Source: Chromatiales bacterium (lineage in GTDB: Bacteria; Pseudomonadota; Gammaproteobacteria; Chromatiales; Chromatiaceae). Taken from it: a stretch of DNA of 8,610 bases. The stretch lies in the NCBI GenBank assembly GCA_022360595.1, contig JAKSCN010000358.1, forward strand, positions 1 through 8,610, in the 5' to 3' direction. Under the pieces are notes generated by a model. The model was given only the letters and a program-made list of their open reading frames with translations. It was not told where the DNA came from and did no database searches. This document shows positions 1 to 6,346 of this stretch, in pieces (position 1 is the stretch's first letter; each line of letters opens with the position of its first letter). A program made the translations under genes and the position numbers.

Positions 1-67
1 GTGATGGCGGATGAAAAGATAAGGGAAAATGTGATGCGGCAAAGAGAGTGCGAGCCGGTTTCCCGGA

Positions 68-355
68 TCACTCTGTCTCCTCGTCTGAGTTGTTTTTCTT
101 AACGCTTGGAAATGAGACCACCTTTTCGCTGCGCGGTTGATCGGTGAAGTAGGGCTTCTCGACGATTGCCCCAGCCTCATCAGCCAATTCACGTTCGCGG
201 GCGGTAATCAGCCCCAGACACATTCTTATATCGTGAATGGTCGCGTCGCTCAACGGGTGCTTGGTGCCGGGTGGTGGTGTGGTGTCCTTGACGATGTTGC
301 CCAGGACTTTGCGCATCACCATGAGAATTTCACGCTCTTTACTGGAGTCGCTCAT
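68..355 (-). CDS. Conserved-looking small hypothetical protein (95 aa)
   Basis: I do not recognise this protein and assign no function. It is 95 residues, soluble and charged, with no signal peptide, membrane segment or cysteine cluster (a single Cys in the middle). Residues 5-21 look like an amphipathic helix. A proline stretch follows (PPPG near residue 28), then a second helical block around residues 37-62 rich in Asp, Arg and Glu. The last 25 residues are polar and probably disordered. It is the last gene of a three-gene minus-strand operon: its ATG overlaps the TAA stop of the Rieske ferredoxin gene by one base (TAATG), and the Shine-Dalgarno sequence is weak, so translation is probably coupled to the ferredoxin. 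That coupling suggests it works with, or is needed in proportion to, the ferredoxin. I am confident it is a real gene because of the overlap, the good start placement and the protein-like composition. Confidence 0.8.
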   Translation of the reverse strand: MSDSSKEREILMVMRKVLGNIVKDTTPPPGTKHPLSDATIHDIRMCLGLITARERELADEAGAIVEKPYFTDQPRSEKVVSFPSVKKNNSDEETE

Positions 356-666
356 TATAGTTTTACCAGAATGTTGTTATTGTCGAGTTTTACTTCGTAG
401 GTGTTGATCGGCTCATCGGCAGGCTCTTCTTGGGGTTCGCCTGTTTTAAGACTGAAACGGCTGCCGTGTAGTGAGCATTTGATCATATCCCCATCCAAAC
501 AGCCATAGGAGAGCGAAAAATCTTCATGGCTGCAGGTGTCATCAACAGCGTAGATCTCTCCTTCTGCATGGGCAAGCAGTATCTTTTGGCCGTTGATCTC
601 CACCCGTTTCATCTGCCCGGGCGGTAGCTCATCGGTGTGGGCGACGGTGTGCCAACTGTTGCTCAT
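355..666 (-). CDS. Rieske [2Fe-2S] ferredoxin
   Basis: This is a small soluble Rieske-type electron-transfer protein of 103 residues, the usual size for ferredoxin subunits of non-haem iron oxygenases and related stand-alone Rieske proteins. The two cluster-binding boxes are complete: C45-x-H47 and C64-x2-H67, the second within CSLHGSRF, followed by the typical TGEP turn near residue 75. No signal peptide or membrane anchor is present, so it should act in the cytoplasm, unlike the Rieske subunit of cytochrome bc1. The start is an ATG with GAGGT about 6 bases upstream, and that site overlaps the stop of the transferase-like gene before it. Its own stop overlaps the start of the next gene. No oxygenase alpha or beta subunit and no reductase lies in the window, so its electron partner is unknown. 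NirD-like or assimilatory roles seem less likely because no nitrite reductase is nearby. Confidence 0.92.
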   Translation of the reverse strand: MSNSWHTVAHTDELPPGQMKRVEINGQKILLAHAEGEIYAVDDTCSHEDFSLSYGCLDGDMIKCSLHGSRFSLKTGEPQEEPADEPINTYEVKLDNNNILVKL

Positions 667-675
667 GATCCGACC

Positions 676-1794
676 TCAGCAGAGACGCGCTTTTGCTTTT
701 CCGGAGTCGAGAACAGCTCTAACCTGCTCGGCGCCCTCAGCCAGGGATCCCGCTTTACCCACATGCAGCAGAATCAACGCGCCGCTGTAGACCAGCGCAT
801 CGTAAGTGCTCCCTTTTTCACCTTCCAGGGCGGCAACCCCAGCCTCAGCGGCCCGTTGTGAACTCTTCTCGACATCCACGGCCAAGGCGATTTCATCACC
901 CGGTGTGCTGATGCCTGGCAGCTCTTCGGGCAGAGGGGTGATCCGCACGCTCTGCTCAATACCAATTTCCGCCGGGTTGCTGTCCAACTCCTGCAGCTCT
1001 CCCATATCATAGTAGAAGAAACTTTTGCCTGCCTGGCGGAGGGAGGGGATTACACCGCCTTCAACACCTCGAATCAACAGGTTGGAGTTGAAACCGGCAT
1101 GCTTGGCCAGGGCTGCGTATTTGGGCGGATAGGGTTTGTGGACATAGCCGGTTACCAAATGGGTTTTGCTGCGCCCGGAAATTGGGCGTACCAGCACCTC
1201 GGTGGTAGTAATCACTTGGCGCTTGACCATCTTTTTACGCAGATCGAGCAGGCCGTGGAGCTTGGGATTGAGGATGCTCTGGTCTAGATATGACCAGCCG
1301 ACGGCCGGATCGGCCAGACGCTCGTTAGCCTGTTGGGTGCTGGCCGTTACATTGATATCCAGTGCTTTGAGTACCGTGCTGTGGGTAATACCGTATTTGG
1401 GACCGACGGTAGCCACGCCGTGAGAAATGGTCGGTACTTCGCACTCCGCCAGTACAGCAGGTAGAAAAGGTGAGGGGGGGAGTGAGCGGTTGTAGCCGTT
1501 GTAGGGGTCAACCAGGTAGACCACTTCGTCAACATCGGCGGTGATTGACTCCGTTGAGGCCAAAATCGCATCAAGAATACCTTTGTTCTCGTCATCGGTT
1601 TCACGCTTCATGCGCAGTGCGATAAAGAAAATTGCCGCCTGTACCGGATCCACGGCCCCTTCCAGAACTGCCTGCATACCAATGCGGGCCTCCTCCTGGG
1701 AGATATCCTTACTCAGCTCAGGGCCGGTAGCAATGCGCTGAATAATAGAGTGCATTACCGTTTGAAGTTCTTTGGTTTCCGTGGACGTGGACAT
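676..1794 (-). CDS. Divergent TrpD-like (glycosyltransferase family 3) protein
   Basis: This 372-residue protein resembles anthranilate phosphoribosyltransferase, the tryptophan enzyme that joins PRPP to anthranilate. The N-terminal helical domain fits well: ISQEEA at 31-36 and a block ending ALRMKRET at 59-66 match the family pattern LS-x-EEA ... ALR-x-KGET. The catalytic signatures do not. Where the family has GTGGD, this protein has DPYNGYNRSLP (96-106), and where the family has KHGNR it has SHGVA (124-128). The later VHG-x-DGLDE segment corresponds to RGVEGGVIPS (242-251). It is therefore unlikely to be a normal TrpD and may bind another ligand or act non-enzymatically. Homologues are often annotated simply as anthranilate phosphoribosyltransferase, which would be misleading here. 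The ATG start has AGAGG about 7 bases upstream and a promoter further upstream. It is first in the operon with a Rieske ferredoxin and a small unknown protein, with no trp genes nearby. Confidence 0.85.
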   Translation of the reverse strand: MSTSTETKELQTVMHSIIQRIATGPELSKDISQEEARIGMQAVLEGAVDPVQAAIFFIALRMKRETDDENKGILDAILASTESITADVDEVVYLVDPYNGYNRSLPPSPFLPAVLAECEVPTISHGVATVGPKYGITHSTVLKALDINVTASTQQANERLADPAVGWSYLDQSILNPKLHGLLDLRKKMVKRQVITTTEVLVRPISGRSKTHLVTGYVHKPYPPKYAALAKHAGFNSNLLIRGVEGGVIPSLRQAGKSFFYYDMGELQELDSNPAEIGIEQSVRITPLPEELPGISTPGDEIALAVDVEKSSQRAAEAGVAALEGEKGSTYDALVYSGALILLHVGKAGSLAEGAEQVRAVLDSGKAKARLC

Positions 1795-1834
1795 AGTCTA
1801 CCTCTTCACGACAGGATTTTTGAAAACTGGCAGC

Positions 1835-1863
1835 AGTATTCAAAAACCCAGCTAATTAGTCAA
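1835..1863 (-). promoter_or_regulatory. Sigma-70-type promoter of the trpD-like/Rieske operon
   Basis: On the minus strand a -35 box TTGACT (1858-1863, 5 of 6 matches to consensus) is followed after exactly 17 bases by a -10 box AATACT (1835-1840, 4 of 6). It lies in the 120-base gap after aguB and would give a 5' leader of about 35 bases before the ATG at 1794. It suggests the downstream trio has its own transcription start and does not rely only on read-through from the agu genes. This is sequence matching only. Confidence 0.5.
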
Positions 1864-1885
1864 GATATTATTGGTTGCTGCTTGA

Positions 1886-1901
1886 AAATAAACTTTTATT
1901 T
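1886..1901. repeat. A+T-only inverted repeat between aguB and the trpD-like gene
   Basis: AAATAAA and TTTATTT are perfect complements separated by two bases, with flanking GCTT (1880-1883 region) and AAGC (1906-1909 region) that could extend the stem across a small internal loop. It begins 13 bases after the aguB stop codon. It lacks the G+C-rich stem and following T-run of a rho-independent terminator. It could be a weak transcript-end structure for the agu operon, or an A+T-rich element upstream of the next promoter. Confidence 0.35.
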
Positions 1902-1914
1902 ATAGAAGCGTTTG

Positions 1915-2808
1915 CTAATCATTATAGCGGCGTGTCAATGCGCCGTACTCATCGATGCGGCGGTCCCTAAAGTACGGCCAGATGCGCCGAACCTGCTCGG
2001 TACGCGCCAGTGATAGCTCCACAACCAACGTTTCAGCCGATTCGCCTGCTTGGGCCAGAAACTCTCCTTGGGGGCCGCAGACGAAGGAGTTGCCCCAAAA
2101 TTTAATCCCTTCTGTTTGGCCTGAGGGATCGGACTCGTGGCCGACACGGTTGCAGGAGAGCACGGGCACGCCATTGGCCACGGCGTGACTGCGCTGAATG
2201 GTGATCCAGGCATCGAGCTGACGGCGCTGCTCATCGGTGTCATCCTGTGGATCCCAACCAATGGCGGTCGGGTAGAGCAGCAGGTCCGCGCCAGACATGG
2301 CCATCAGCCGGGCCGCTTCCGGGTACCATTGATCCCAGCAGACCAACACACCAAGCCGCCCGACGGATGTGTCGATGGGTTGGAAACCGAGATCACCGGG
2401 GGTGAAATAGAACTTCTCGTAGAAACCGGGATCATCCGGGATGTGCATTTTACGATACTGCCCGGCGATAGTGCCGTTGCTCTCCAGGACGACCGCTGTG
2501 TTGTGGTAGAGACCGGCAGCACGCCGCTCAAAGAGTGAGGAGACGATTACCACCTCCAGTTCAGCAGCCAATTTGCCCAGCCAGTCGGTGGAGGGGCCGG
2601 GAATCGGTTCAGCCAGATCAAAGGTAGCGGTATCCTCGGTTTGGCAGAAGTAGAGGCTGTTGTGCAGCTCCTGCAGCACGATCAACTGGGCCTGATTGGC
2701 GGCAGCCTGGCGAATACCTTTCTCGATGGCGGCGATATTGTCGTCGAGATTATCGGAGCAGGTGTGCTGAATCAGTCCGACGGTCAGATTGTGCGCTTTG
2801 CTGGACAT
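1915..2808 (-). CDS. aguB: N-carbamoylputrescine amidase
   Basis: This cytoplasmic nitrilase-superfamily hydrolase splits N-carbamoylputrescine into putrescine, CO2 and ammonia, the second step of the agmatine route to polyamines. The catalytic triad is visible: Glu47 in LQELHN, Lys120 in YRKMHIPDDPGFYEKF, and the nucleophile Cys157 in LVCWDQWYPEAAR. The motifs around Lys and Cys are those of the carbamoylputrescine amidase branch rather than general nitrilases or beta-ureidopropionases. The length of 297 residues is normal for AguB. It lies 21 bases after aguA on the same strand, and AguA makes its substrate, so context and sequence agree. The ATG start is preceded only by a weak Shine-Dalgarno sequence (CTTGGT), so the upstream gene may help drive its translation. 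It ends with TAG at 1915-1917 and nothing is truncated. Confidence 0.96.
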   Translation of the reverse strand: MSSKAHNLTVGLIQHTCSDNLDDNIAAIEKGIRQAAANQAQLIVLQELHNSLYFCQTEDTATFDLAEPIPGPSTDWLGKLAAELEVVIVSSLFERRAAGLYHNTAVVLESNGTIAGQYRKMHIPDDPGFYEKFYFTPGDLGFQPIDTSVGRLGVLVCWDQWYPEAARLMAMSGADLLLYPTAIGWDPQDDTDEQRRQLDAWITIQRSHAVANGVPVLSCNRVGHESDPSGQTEGIKFWGNSFVCGPQGEFLAQAGESAETLVVELSLARTEQVRRIWPYFRDRRIDEYGALTRRYND

Positions 2809-2829
2809 GTATTTACCAAGTCTTGAGGG

Positions 2830-3867
2830 TTAATGCTGAAACTGGATGCCTGCCGGAAACTGCATGGTAATGCAGTGCAGGCTGCCATTTTGGCGAATCA
2901 GTGAGCGGCAGTCTATGGGGATTATCTCGTGCTCAGGAAAACAAGAATGTAAACACTCGATTGCGGCTGTGTCGTTCTTGTCGCCATAGATGGGCAGCAG
3001 GACGGCGCCATTAATAATCAGGAAGTTAGCGTAACTGGCTGGCAGGTGACGCTGATCATCGGCAAAAATGGGGGTAATTGGCGGCAGAGGAATCAACCGA
3101 TAAGGTTTTCCCGCCTGTGTCCTGAACGTTTCCAACTCCTGTCGCATTGTCCGGAGCACGGGATAGTCAGGATCATCAGGGTAGGCTGTGACGTAGAGAA
3201 TAGATTCATCATCGATAAAACGGGCGAGGGTATCGATATGCCCATCGGTATCATCGCCGCTGAGATGGCCATGATCCAGCCAGAGAAAGTGGTCTATCCC
3301 CAATTTAGCTGTTAGCAACTGCTCCACGGCCTGCTCTGTCATCCCGGGGTTGCGGCTCTCGGTGAGTACAGAGCTGCGGGTTGCGAGCAGTGTGCCTTGG
3401 CCATCAGTCTCGATGGCGCCACCTTCCAGGGTGAAATCGAGGTGTTGCAGTGGCGTCTGCTTGAACAGTCCCGCTTGGGCCAAGGTCGGGGTAATCGCGT
3501 TATCTTTTGCCGCTGGGTATTTGCCGCCCCAACCGTTGAACTGAAAATCGAGCAACAGAGGCTCTGAACCGGCAAATACCGTCAAAGCAGCGTGATCTCT
3601 AGCCCAGGTGTCATCCGATTTTGCGAGGCAGACGACCAGATTATTGCCGTTCGCCCCTTGAGCCAGCAGGTCAGCGATAACCGCATCGTGATGCCCCTCA
3701 TCCTGACAGACTAAAATCAGTGTCTGGCGCCGACTGATCTGGACGGCGATTTCACGGTAGGTTTGCTCCGCTTCAGTGAGAAAATCGGCCCAGTCAGTTT
3801 CGGCATGGGGCCACGTAAGCAGTACTGCCGACTGGGGTTCCCACTCGGCAGGCAAACGATAACTCAT
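2830..3867 (-). CDS. aguA: Agmatine deiminase
   Basis: This cytoplasmic enzyme of the peptidyl-arginine-deiminase fold converts agmatine to N-carbamoylputrescine and ammonia. Using the upstream GTG for numbering, the family landmarks are the N-terminal RLPAEWEPQ (7-15), WARDHA (91-96, catalytic Asp94), FNGWGGKY (113-120), LEGGAIETDG (150-159), GDDTDGHIDT (207-216, catalytic His213), and NGSLHC (330-335) with the nucleophile Cys335. All key residues are present, and the length of about 345 residues is normal. I chose the ATG at 3867, which gives MSYRLPAEWEPQ; an in-frame GTG at 3876 would add three residues. Neither start has a clear Shine-Dalgarno sequence, so translation may be coupled to the BamE-like gene ending 25 bases upstream. 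It is followed at 21 bases by aguB, completing the two-step agmatine-to-putrescine path. Arginine decarboxylase, which would supply agmatine, is not in the window. Confidence 0.96.
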   Translation of the reverse strand: MSYRLPAEWEPQSAVLLTWPHAETDWADFLTEAEQTYREIAVQISRRQTLILVCQDEGHHDAVIADLLAQGANGNNLVVCLAKSDDTWARDHAALTVFAGSEPLLLDFQFNGWGGKYPAAKDNAITPTLAQAGLFKQTPLQHLDFTLEGGAIETDGQGTLLATRSSVLTESRNPGMTEQAVEQLLTAKLGIDHFLWLDHGHLSGDDTDGHIDTLARFIDDESILYVTAYPDDPDYPVLRTMRQELETFRTQAGKPYRLIPLPPITPIFADDQRHLPASYANFLIINGAVLLPIYGDKNDTAAIECLHSCFPEHEIIPIDCRSLIRQNGSLHCITMQFPAGIQFQH

Positions 3868-3892
3868 TGAATTCACGGAGTGTTATGGGCGT

Positions 3893-4195
3893 TTACTGCT
3901 GGGTTTTGCGATGTACGACAGTGTTGATCACATACTCGTGTTCAAAATAGACGGTAAAATGGTCGTACACCCAGCGGGTGATCGGCGGATCGCCCACCCA
4001 GGGAAGCTCCTGGCGTGGTTCGCCAAACTGGCTGCGGACAGTGTTCATGCTCTGGCCTGTTCTGGGACGTTGAAGTCCAGCTTCACTGTTACTTGGGTTT
4101 TCGGAAATGGCATCGATTAACAGTACGTCAGCGCTGGCCACAGGTGCCGCTACCGCAAGGCAAGCTGTCAAACACAGCGAAATGAAAGACTTCAT
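3893..4195 (-). CDS. Small exported BamE/SmpA-like protein
   Basis: This 100-residue protein has a clear signal peptide: Lys2, a hydrophobic stretch to about residue 20, and a likely signal peptidase I site after ASA at 20-22. A possible lipobox LTAC sits at 9-12, but it would leave a very short hydrophobic region, so I favour a soluble periplasmic product. The mature part has a BamE/SmpA-like pattern: GQSMNTVRSQFGEP at 47-60, then a Trp-Tyr-Asp-x-Phe-x-Val-Tyr-Phe strand at 75-84, matching the family's G-(M)-x2-V-x3-(L/F)-G-x-P and later Tyr-x-Phe features. BamE itself helps assemble outer-membrane proteins, but this protein is not BamE and its role is unknown. It has a good AGGAG site about 10 bases before the ATG and a promoter upstream. 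It leads the operon with aguA and aguB, an unexplained pairing of an envelope protein with polyamine synthesis. Confidence 0.82.
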   Translation of the reverse strand: MKSFISLCLTACLAVAAPVASADVLLIDAISENPSNSEAGLQRPRTGQSMNTVRSQFGEPRQELPWVGDPPITRWVYDHFTVYFEHEYVINTVVHRKTQQ

Positions 4196-4243
4196 GGCAG
4201 TTGAACTCCTGTCCTGTTATGCTTCTGTTGTTTCTAAAAGTGA

Positions 4244-4273
4244 AATATAGCACTTTGCCGTAACTACTGAAAA
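4244..4273 (-). promoter_or_regulatory. Putative promoter of the BamE-like/aguA/aguB operon
   Basis: On the minus strand TTTTCA (4268-4273, 4 of 6 to the -35 consensus) lies 18 bases before TATATT (4244-4249, 5 of 6). The -10 is preceded by TGC, giving an extended -10 (TG-N) that often compensates for a weak -35. The inferred leader is about 40 bases long and holds the AGGAG ribosome site. It lies in the divergent gap shared with the Lol operon. Confidence 0.4.
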
Positions 4274-4322
4274 TACAAGGAAACAACAGAGTGTTTTGCT
4301 GGTCACACTTAGACCGGATATT

Positions 4323-4337
4323 TGCTGTATAACAGCA
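4323..4337. promoter_or_regulatory. Perfect 15-base palindrome upstream of lolC (possible operator)
   Basis: TGCTGT and ACAGCA are perfect complements around ATA, about 40 bases before the lolC start. The centre contains TATAAC (4328-4333), which resembles a -10 box on the plus strand, although no good -35 lies 16-18 bases upstream. A dyad over a -10 box is a common position for a repressor site. I cannot name a regulator: the CTG-CAG spacing is too short for a gammaproteobacterial LexA box. Confidence 0.3.
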
Positions 4338-4377
4338 CTTCGAACTTGCAGTTTACTAGGATTGTTAAGTCCCATTT

Positions 4378-5625
4378 ATGTTTAGACCACTAGAGCTTTA
4401 TGTCGGTTTGCGCTACACGCGGGCCAAGCGGCGTAACCACTTTATCTCCTTCATCTCTTCGATCTCCATACTCGGCATTATGCTGGGTGTCGCGGCATTG
4501 ATCCTGGTGTTGTCAGTGATGAACGGATTCCATACGGAGGTGCGTGATAGAACACTCTCGATGGCATCGCATGCGTCGATTTCCGCTTACAACGGCAAGC
4601 TAGAGGATTGGCAGCAGGCGATGGAGCTTTCCAAAGAGCATCCCAGAGTCGTTGGTCAGGCTCCATTTGTCGAGGCGCAAACCATGTTGACTAATGGTGG
4701 AAGGGTCAATGGGGCTTTGTTGCGGGGGGTGGTGCCGGAACTGGAGACATCCGTATCCGAAATCGATCAAAAGATAATTGCGGGAGATCTGGATACCTTG
4801 AAGCCAGGGCGCTTCAACATCATTCTTGGTCGGGAGTTGGCCTTGCTGCTGGGTGTGCAGGTGGGTGACAAGATAACTGTTGTAACGCCACAGCTTCGTA
4901 TGACACCCACTGGCGCCATGCCCAGACTTAAGCGCTTCACCGTACTGGGGATCTTTGAAGTTGGCATGCAGCAATTTGATCGCAACGTCGCCATTGTCCA
5001 TATTGAGGACGCCGCCAAGTTACTTAAGCTGGGCAAAAATGTGAGTGGCGTGCGCCTTAAATTGGATGACCTATTTTTTGCTCCCAGTGTTTCCCGTGAA
5101 TTAGCCAATATGTTGCCGGGTGTGTACCGCGTCAGCGACTGGACGCAACAGCACCGCAACTTTTTTGCCGCGTTACGGATGGAAAAGCGCATGATGTCGT
5201 TGGCGCTGTTTCTGATCATTACCGTTGCCGCATTCAACGTAGTCTCCACCCTTGTTATGGTGGTTACGGATAAACAGAGCGATATAGCGATCTTGCGGAC
5301 ACTTGGCATGTCACCACAAAGTATTATGGGTATTTTTATTGTCCAGGGGGCTAATATCGGTATTTTGGGTACCCTGTTGGGCGTGCTTATCGGCGTGCCC
5401 CTGGCGATCAATATCCCCGAAATTGTGACCTGGATTGAAGATAAAATGGGGTTTAAGGTGCTGGACCCGAGTGTCTACTACATTAGCAACCTCCCTTCTG
5501 ATCTGTATTGGGATGATGTGATATTCATTAGCATTGGTGCTTTTTTCATTACTCTATTAGCGACTCTATATCCCGCGTGGCGAGCTGCGCGCACCCAACC
5601 GGCGGAGGCGTTGCGTTATGAGTAA
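4378..5625 (+). CDS. lolC: LolC/LolE-family lipoprotein-releasing permease
   Basis: This inner-membrane subunit of the Lol ABC transporter extracts mature lipoproteins from the inner membrane and passes them to the periplasmic chaperone LolA. The 415-residue length is normal. Segments in order are a conserved start (MFRPLELYVGLRYTRAK), TM1 at about 23-47, a large periplasmic domain at about 50-270, and TM2-TM4 at about 273-297, 314-347 and 380-400 within an FtsX-type domain, ending QPAEALRYE. In the periplasmic domain, MTPTGAMP (175-182) matches the hook of E. coli LolC (FTPMGRIP), which binds LolA. The gene is followed directly by lolD and no second permease gene is present, so it may be the hybrid LolF type that forms a homodimer; the symbol lolC is therefore tentative. 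The Shine-Dalgarno sequence is poor (TAAG), but the start is fixed by family homology. It overlaps lolD by 8 bases. Confidence 0.93.
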   Translation: MFRPLELYVGLRYTRAKRRNHFISFISSISILGIMLGVAALILVLSVMNGFHTEVRDRTLSMASHASISAYNGKLEDWQQAMELSKEHPRVVGQAPFVEAQTMLTNGGRVNGALLRGVVPELETSVSEIDQKIIAGDLDTLKPGRFNIILGRELALLLGVQVGDKITVVTPQLRMTPTGAMPRLKRFTVLGIFEVGMQQFDRNVAIVHIEDAAKLLKLGKNVSGVRLKLDDLFFAPSVSRELANMLPGVYRVSDWTQQHRNFFAALRMEKRMMSLALFLIITVAAFNVVSTLVMVVTDKQSDIAILRTLGMSPQSIMGIFIVQGANIGILGTLLGVLIGVPLAINIPEIVTWIEDKMGFKVLDPSVYYISNLPSDLYWDDVIFISIGAFFITLLATLYPAWRAARTQPAEALRYE

Positions 5626-6346
5626 TTCTACTGTGTTGGAGTGCCGGGACCTACACCGCACTTTTTCTGATGGCAAGCTCAATGTCGACGTGCTGAAGGG
5701 GGTCGATCTGCAGATTCTGGCAGGTGAACGGGTTGCGATTGTCGGTAGCTCAGGCTCGGGTAAAAGCACGCTGCTGCACTGTTTGGGCGGATTGGATCTA
5801 GCCAGCAGCGGCGATGTCTACATCAATGGTGAAAATATCGAGAAGCTGGGTGAAGCGGCGCGTGGGCGCTTGCGTAACCGGACGCTCGGTTTTGTCTATC
5901 AGTTTCATCATCTGTTGCCTGAGTTTACCGCACTGGAGAATGTTGCCATGCCGTTATTGGTCGGTGGTGTGGGCGTGGCCGAAGCCAGATCACAAGCAAA
6001 GGCCATGCTGGAACGTGTGGGGCTTGGTGAACGCATAAGACATAAACCGGCGGAACTGTCCGGTGGTGAACGCCAGCGGGCTGCGATTGCGCGTGCTCTG
6101 GTGAACTCTCCAGGGTGTGTGTTGGCCGACGAACCGACAGGTAATCTGGATAGTAAAACGGCGGAACAGATCTACAACTTGATGTTGGAACTCAACCAAG
6201 AGGCCCAGACCAGTTTTGTGGTGGTGACCCACGATCAGAGTCTGGCAGAAAGGATGGATCGGGTGTTAGTAATGAGTGACGGAGTCCTCAATCACCACAC
6301 TGCTCAGCCCCACTTCGCTGCTTGCGAAGCTGATGGCGTCGTTTGA
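5618..6346 (+). CDS. lolD: LolD ATPase of the lipoprotein-releasing ABC transporter
   Basis: LolD is the cytoplasmic nucleotide-binding subunit that powers lipoprotein release by the LolC/E permease. All ABC ATPase motifs are intact: Walker A GSSGSGKST (43-51), Q-loop Gln95 in VYQFHHLLPEF, signature LSGGERQR (147-154), Walker B CVLADEP (167-173) with catalytic Glu172, D-loop NLDS, and H-loop His205 in VVTHD. The FHHLLPEFTALENV segment after the Q-loop is characteristic of LolD and faces the permease. A strong GGAGG site (5604-5608) lies 9 bases before the ATG, inside the end of lolC, and the two genes overlap by 8 bases. At 242 residues it is slightly longer than E. coli LolD (233). The extra C-terminal residues, from about 225, fall largely in the region overlapping the convergent DUF2062 gene. 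Confidence 0.97.
   Translation: MSNSTVLECRDLHRTFSDGKLNVDVLKGVDLQILAGERVAIVGSSGSGKSTLLHCLGGLDLASSGDVYINGENIEKLGEAARGRLRNRTLGFVYQFHHLLPEFTALENVAMPLLVGGVGVAEARSQAKAMLERVGLGERIRHKPAELSGGERQRAAIARALVNSPGCVLADEPTGNLDSKTAEQIYNLMLELNQEAQTSFVVVTHDQSLAERMDRVLVMSDGVLNHHTAQPHFAACEADGVV

Noticed and set aside
55..66. CCGG-TTTC-CCGG (CCGG-GAAA-CCGG on the minus strand) as a terminator of the trpD-like/Rieske operon
   Set aside because: The stem has only four pairs and no T-run follows it on the minus strand.
1..102. Open plus-strand frame from the window edge to a TAA at 100-102, possibly the end of a gene entering from the left
   Set aside because: Only 33 codons are visible, it overlaps the end of the well-supported minus-strand 95-residue gene, and its product has no recognisable features.
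1845..1870. IscR-type iron-sulfur regulator site near the TTGACT box, tempting because a Rieske gene follows
   Set aside because: GACT is present, but the second half of the palindrome (AGTC at the right spacing) and the flanking ATA/TAT do not match.
2830..3876. GTG at 3876 as the aguA start
   Set aside because: No ribosome site precedes it, and the ATG three codons later gives the usual family N-terminus. It remains possible.
4160..4171. Lipobox LTAC (residues 9-12) making the BamE-like protein a lipoprotein
   Set aside because: The hydrophobic region before the Cys would be too short, and a standard signal peptidase I site ASA follows at 20-22.
4325..4335. LexA box at CTGTATAACAG
   Set aside because: The gammaproteobacterial LexA site needs CTG-N10-CAG; here the spacing is five bases.
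4767..5411. 214-codon antisense frame within lolC, and a 133-codon plus-strand frame within aguB (2137-2538)
   Set aside because: Both are shadows of strongly supported genes, with low-complexity or unfamiliar products and no ribosome site.
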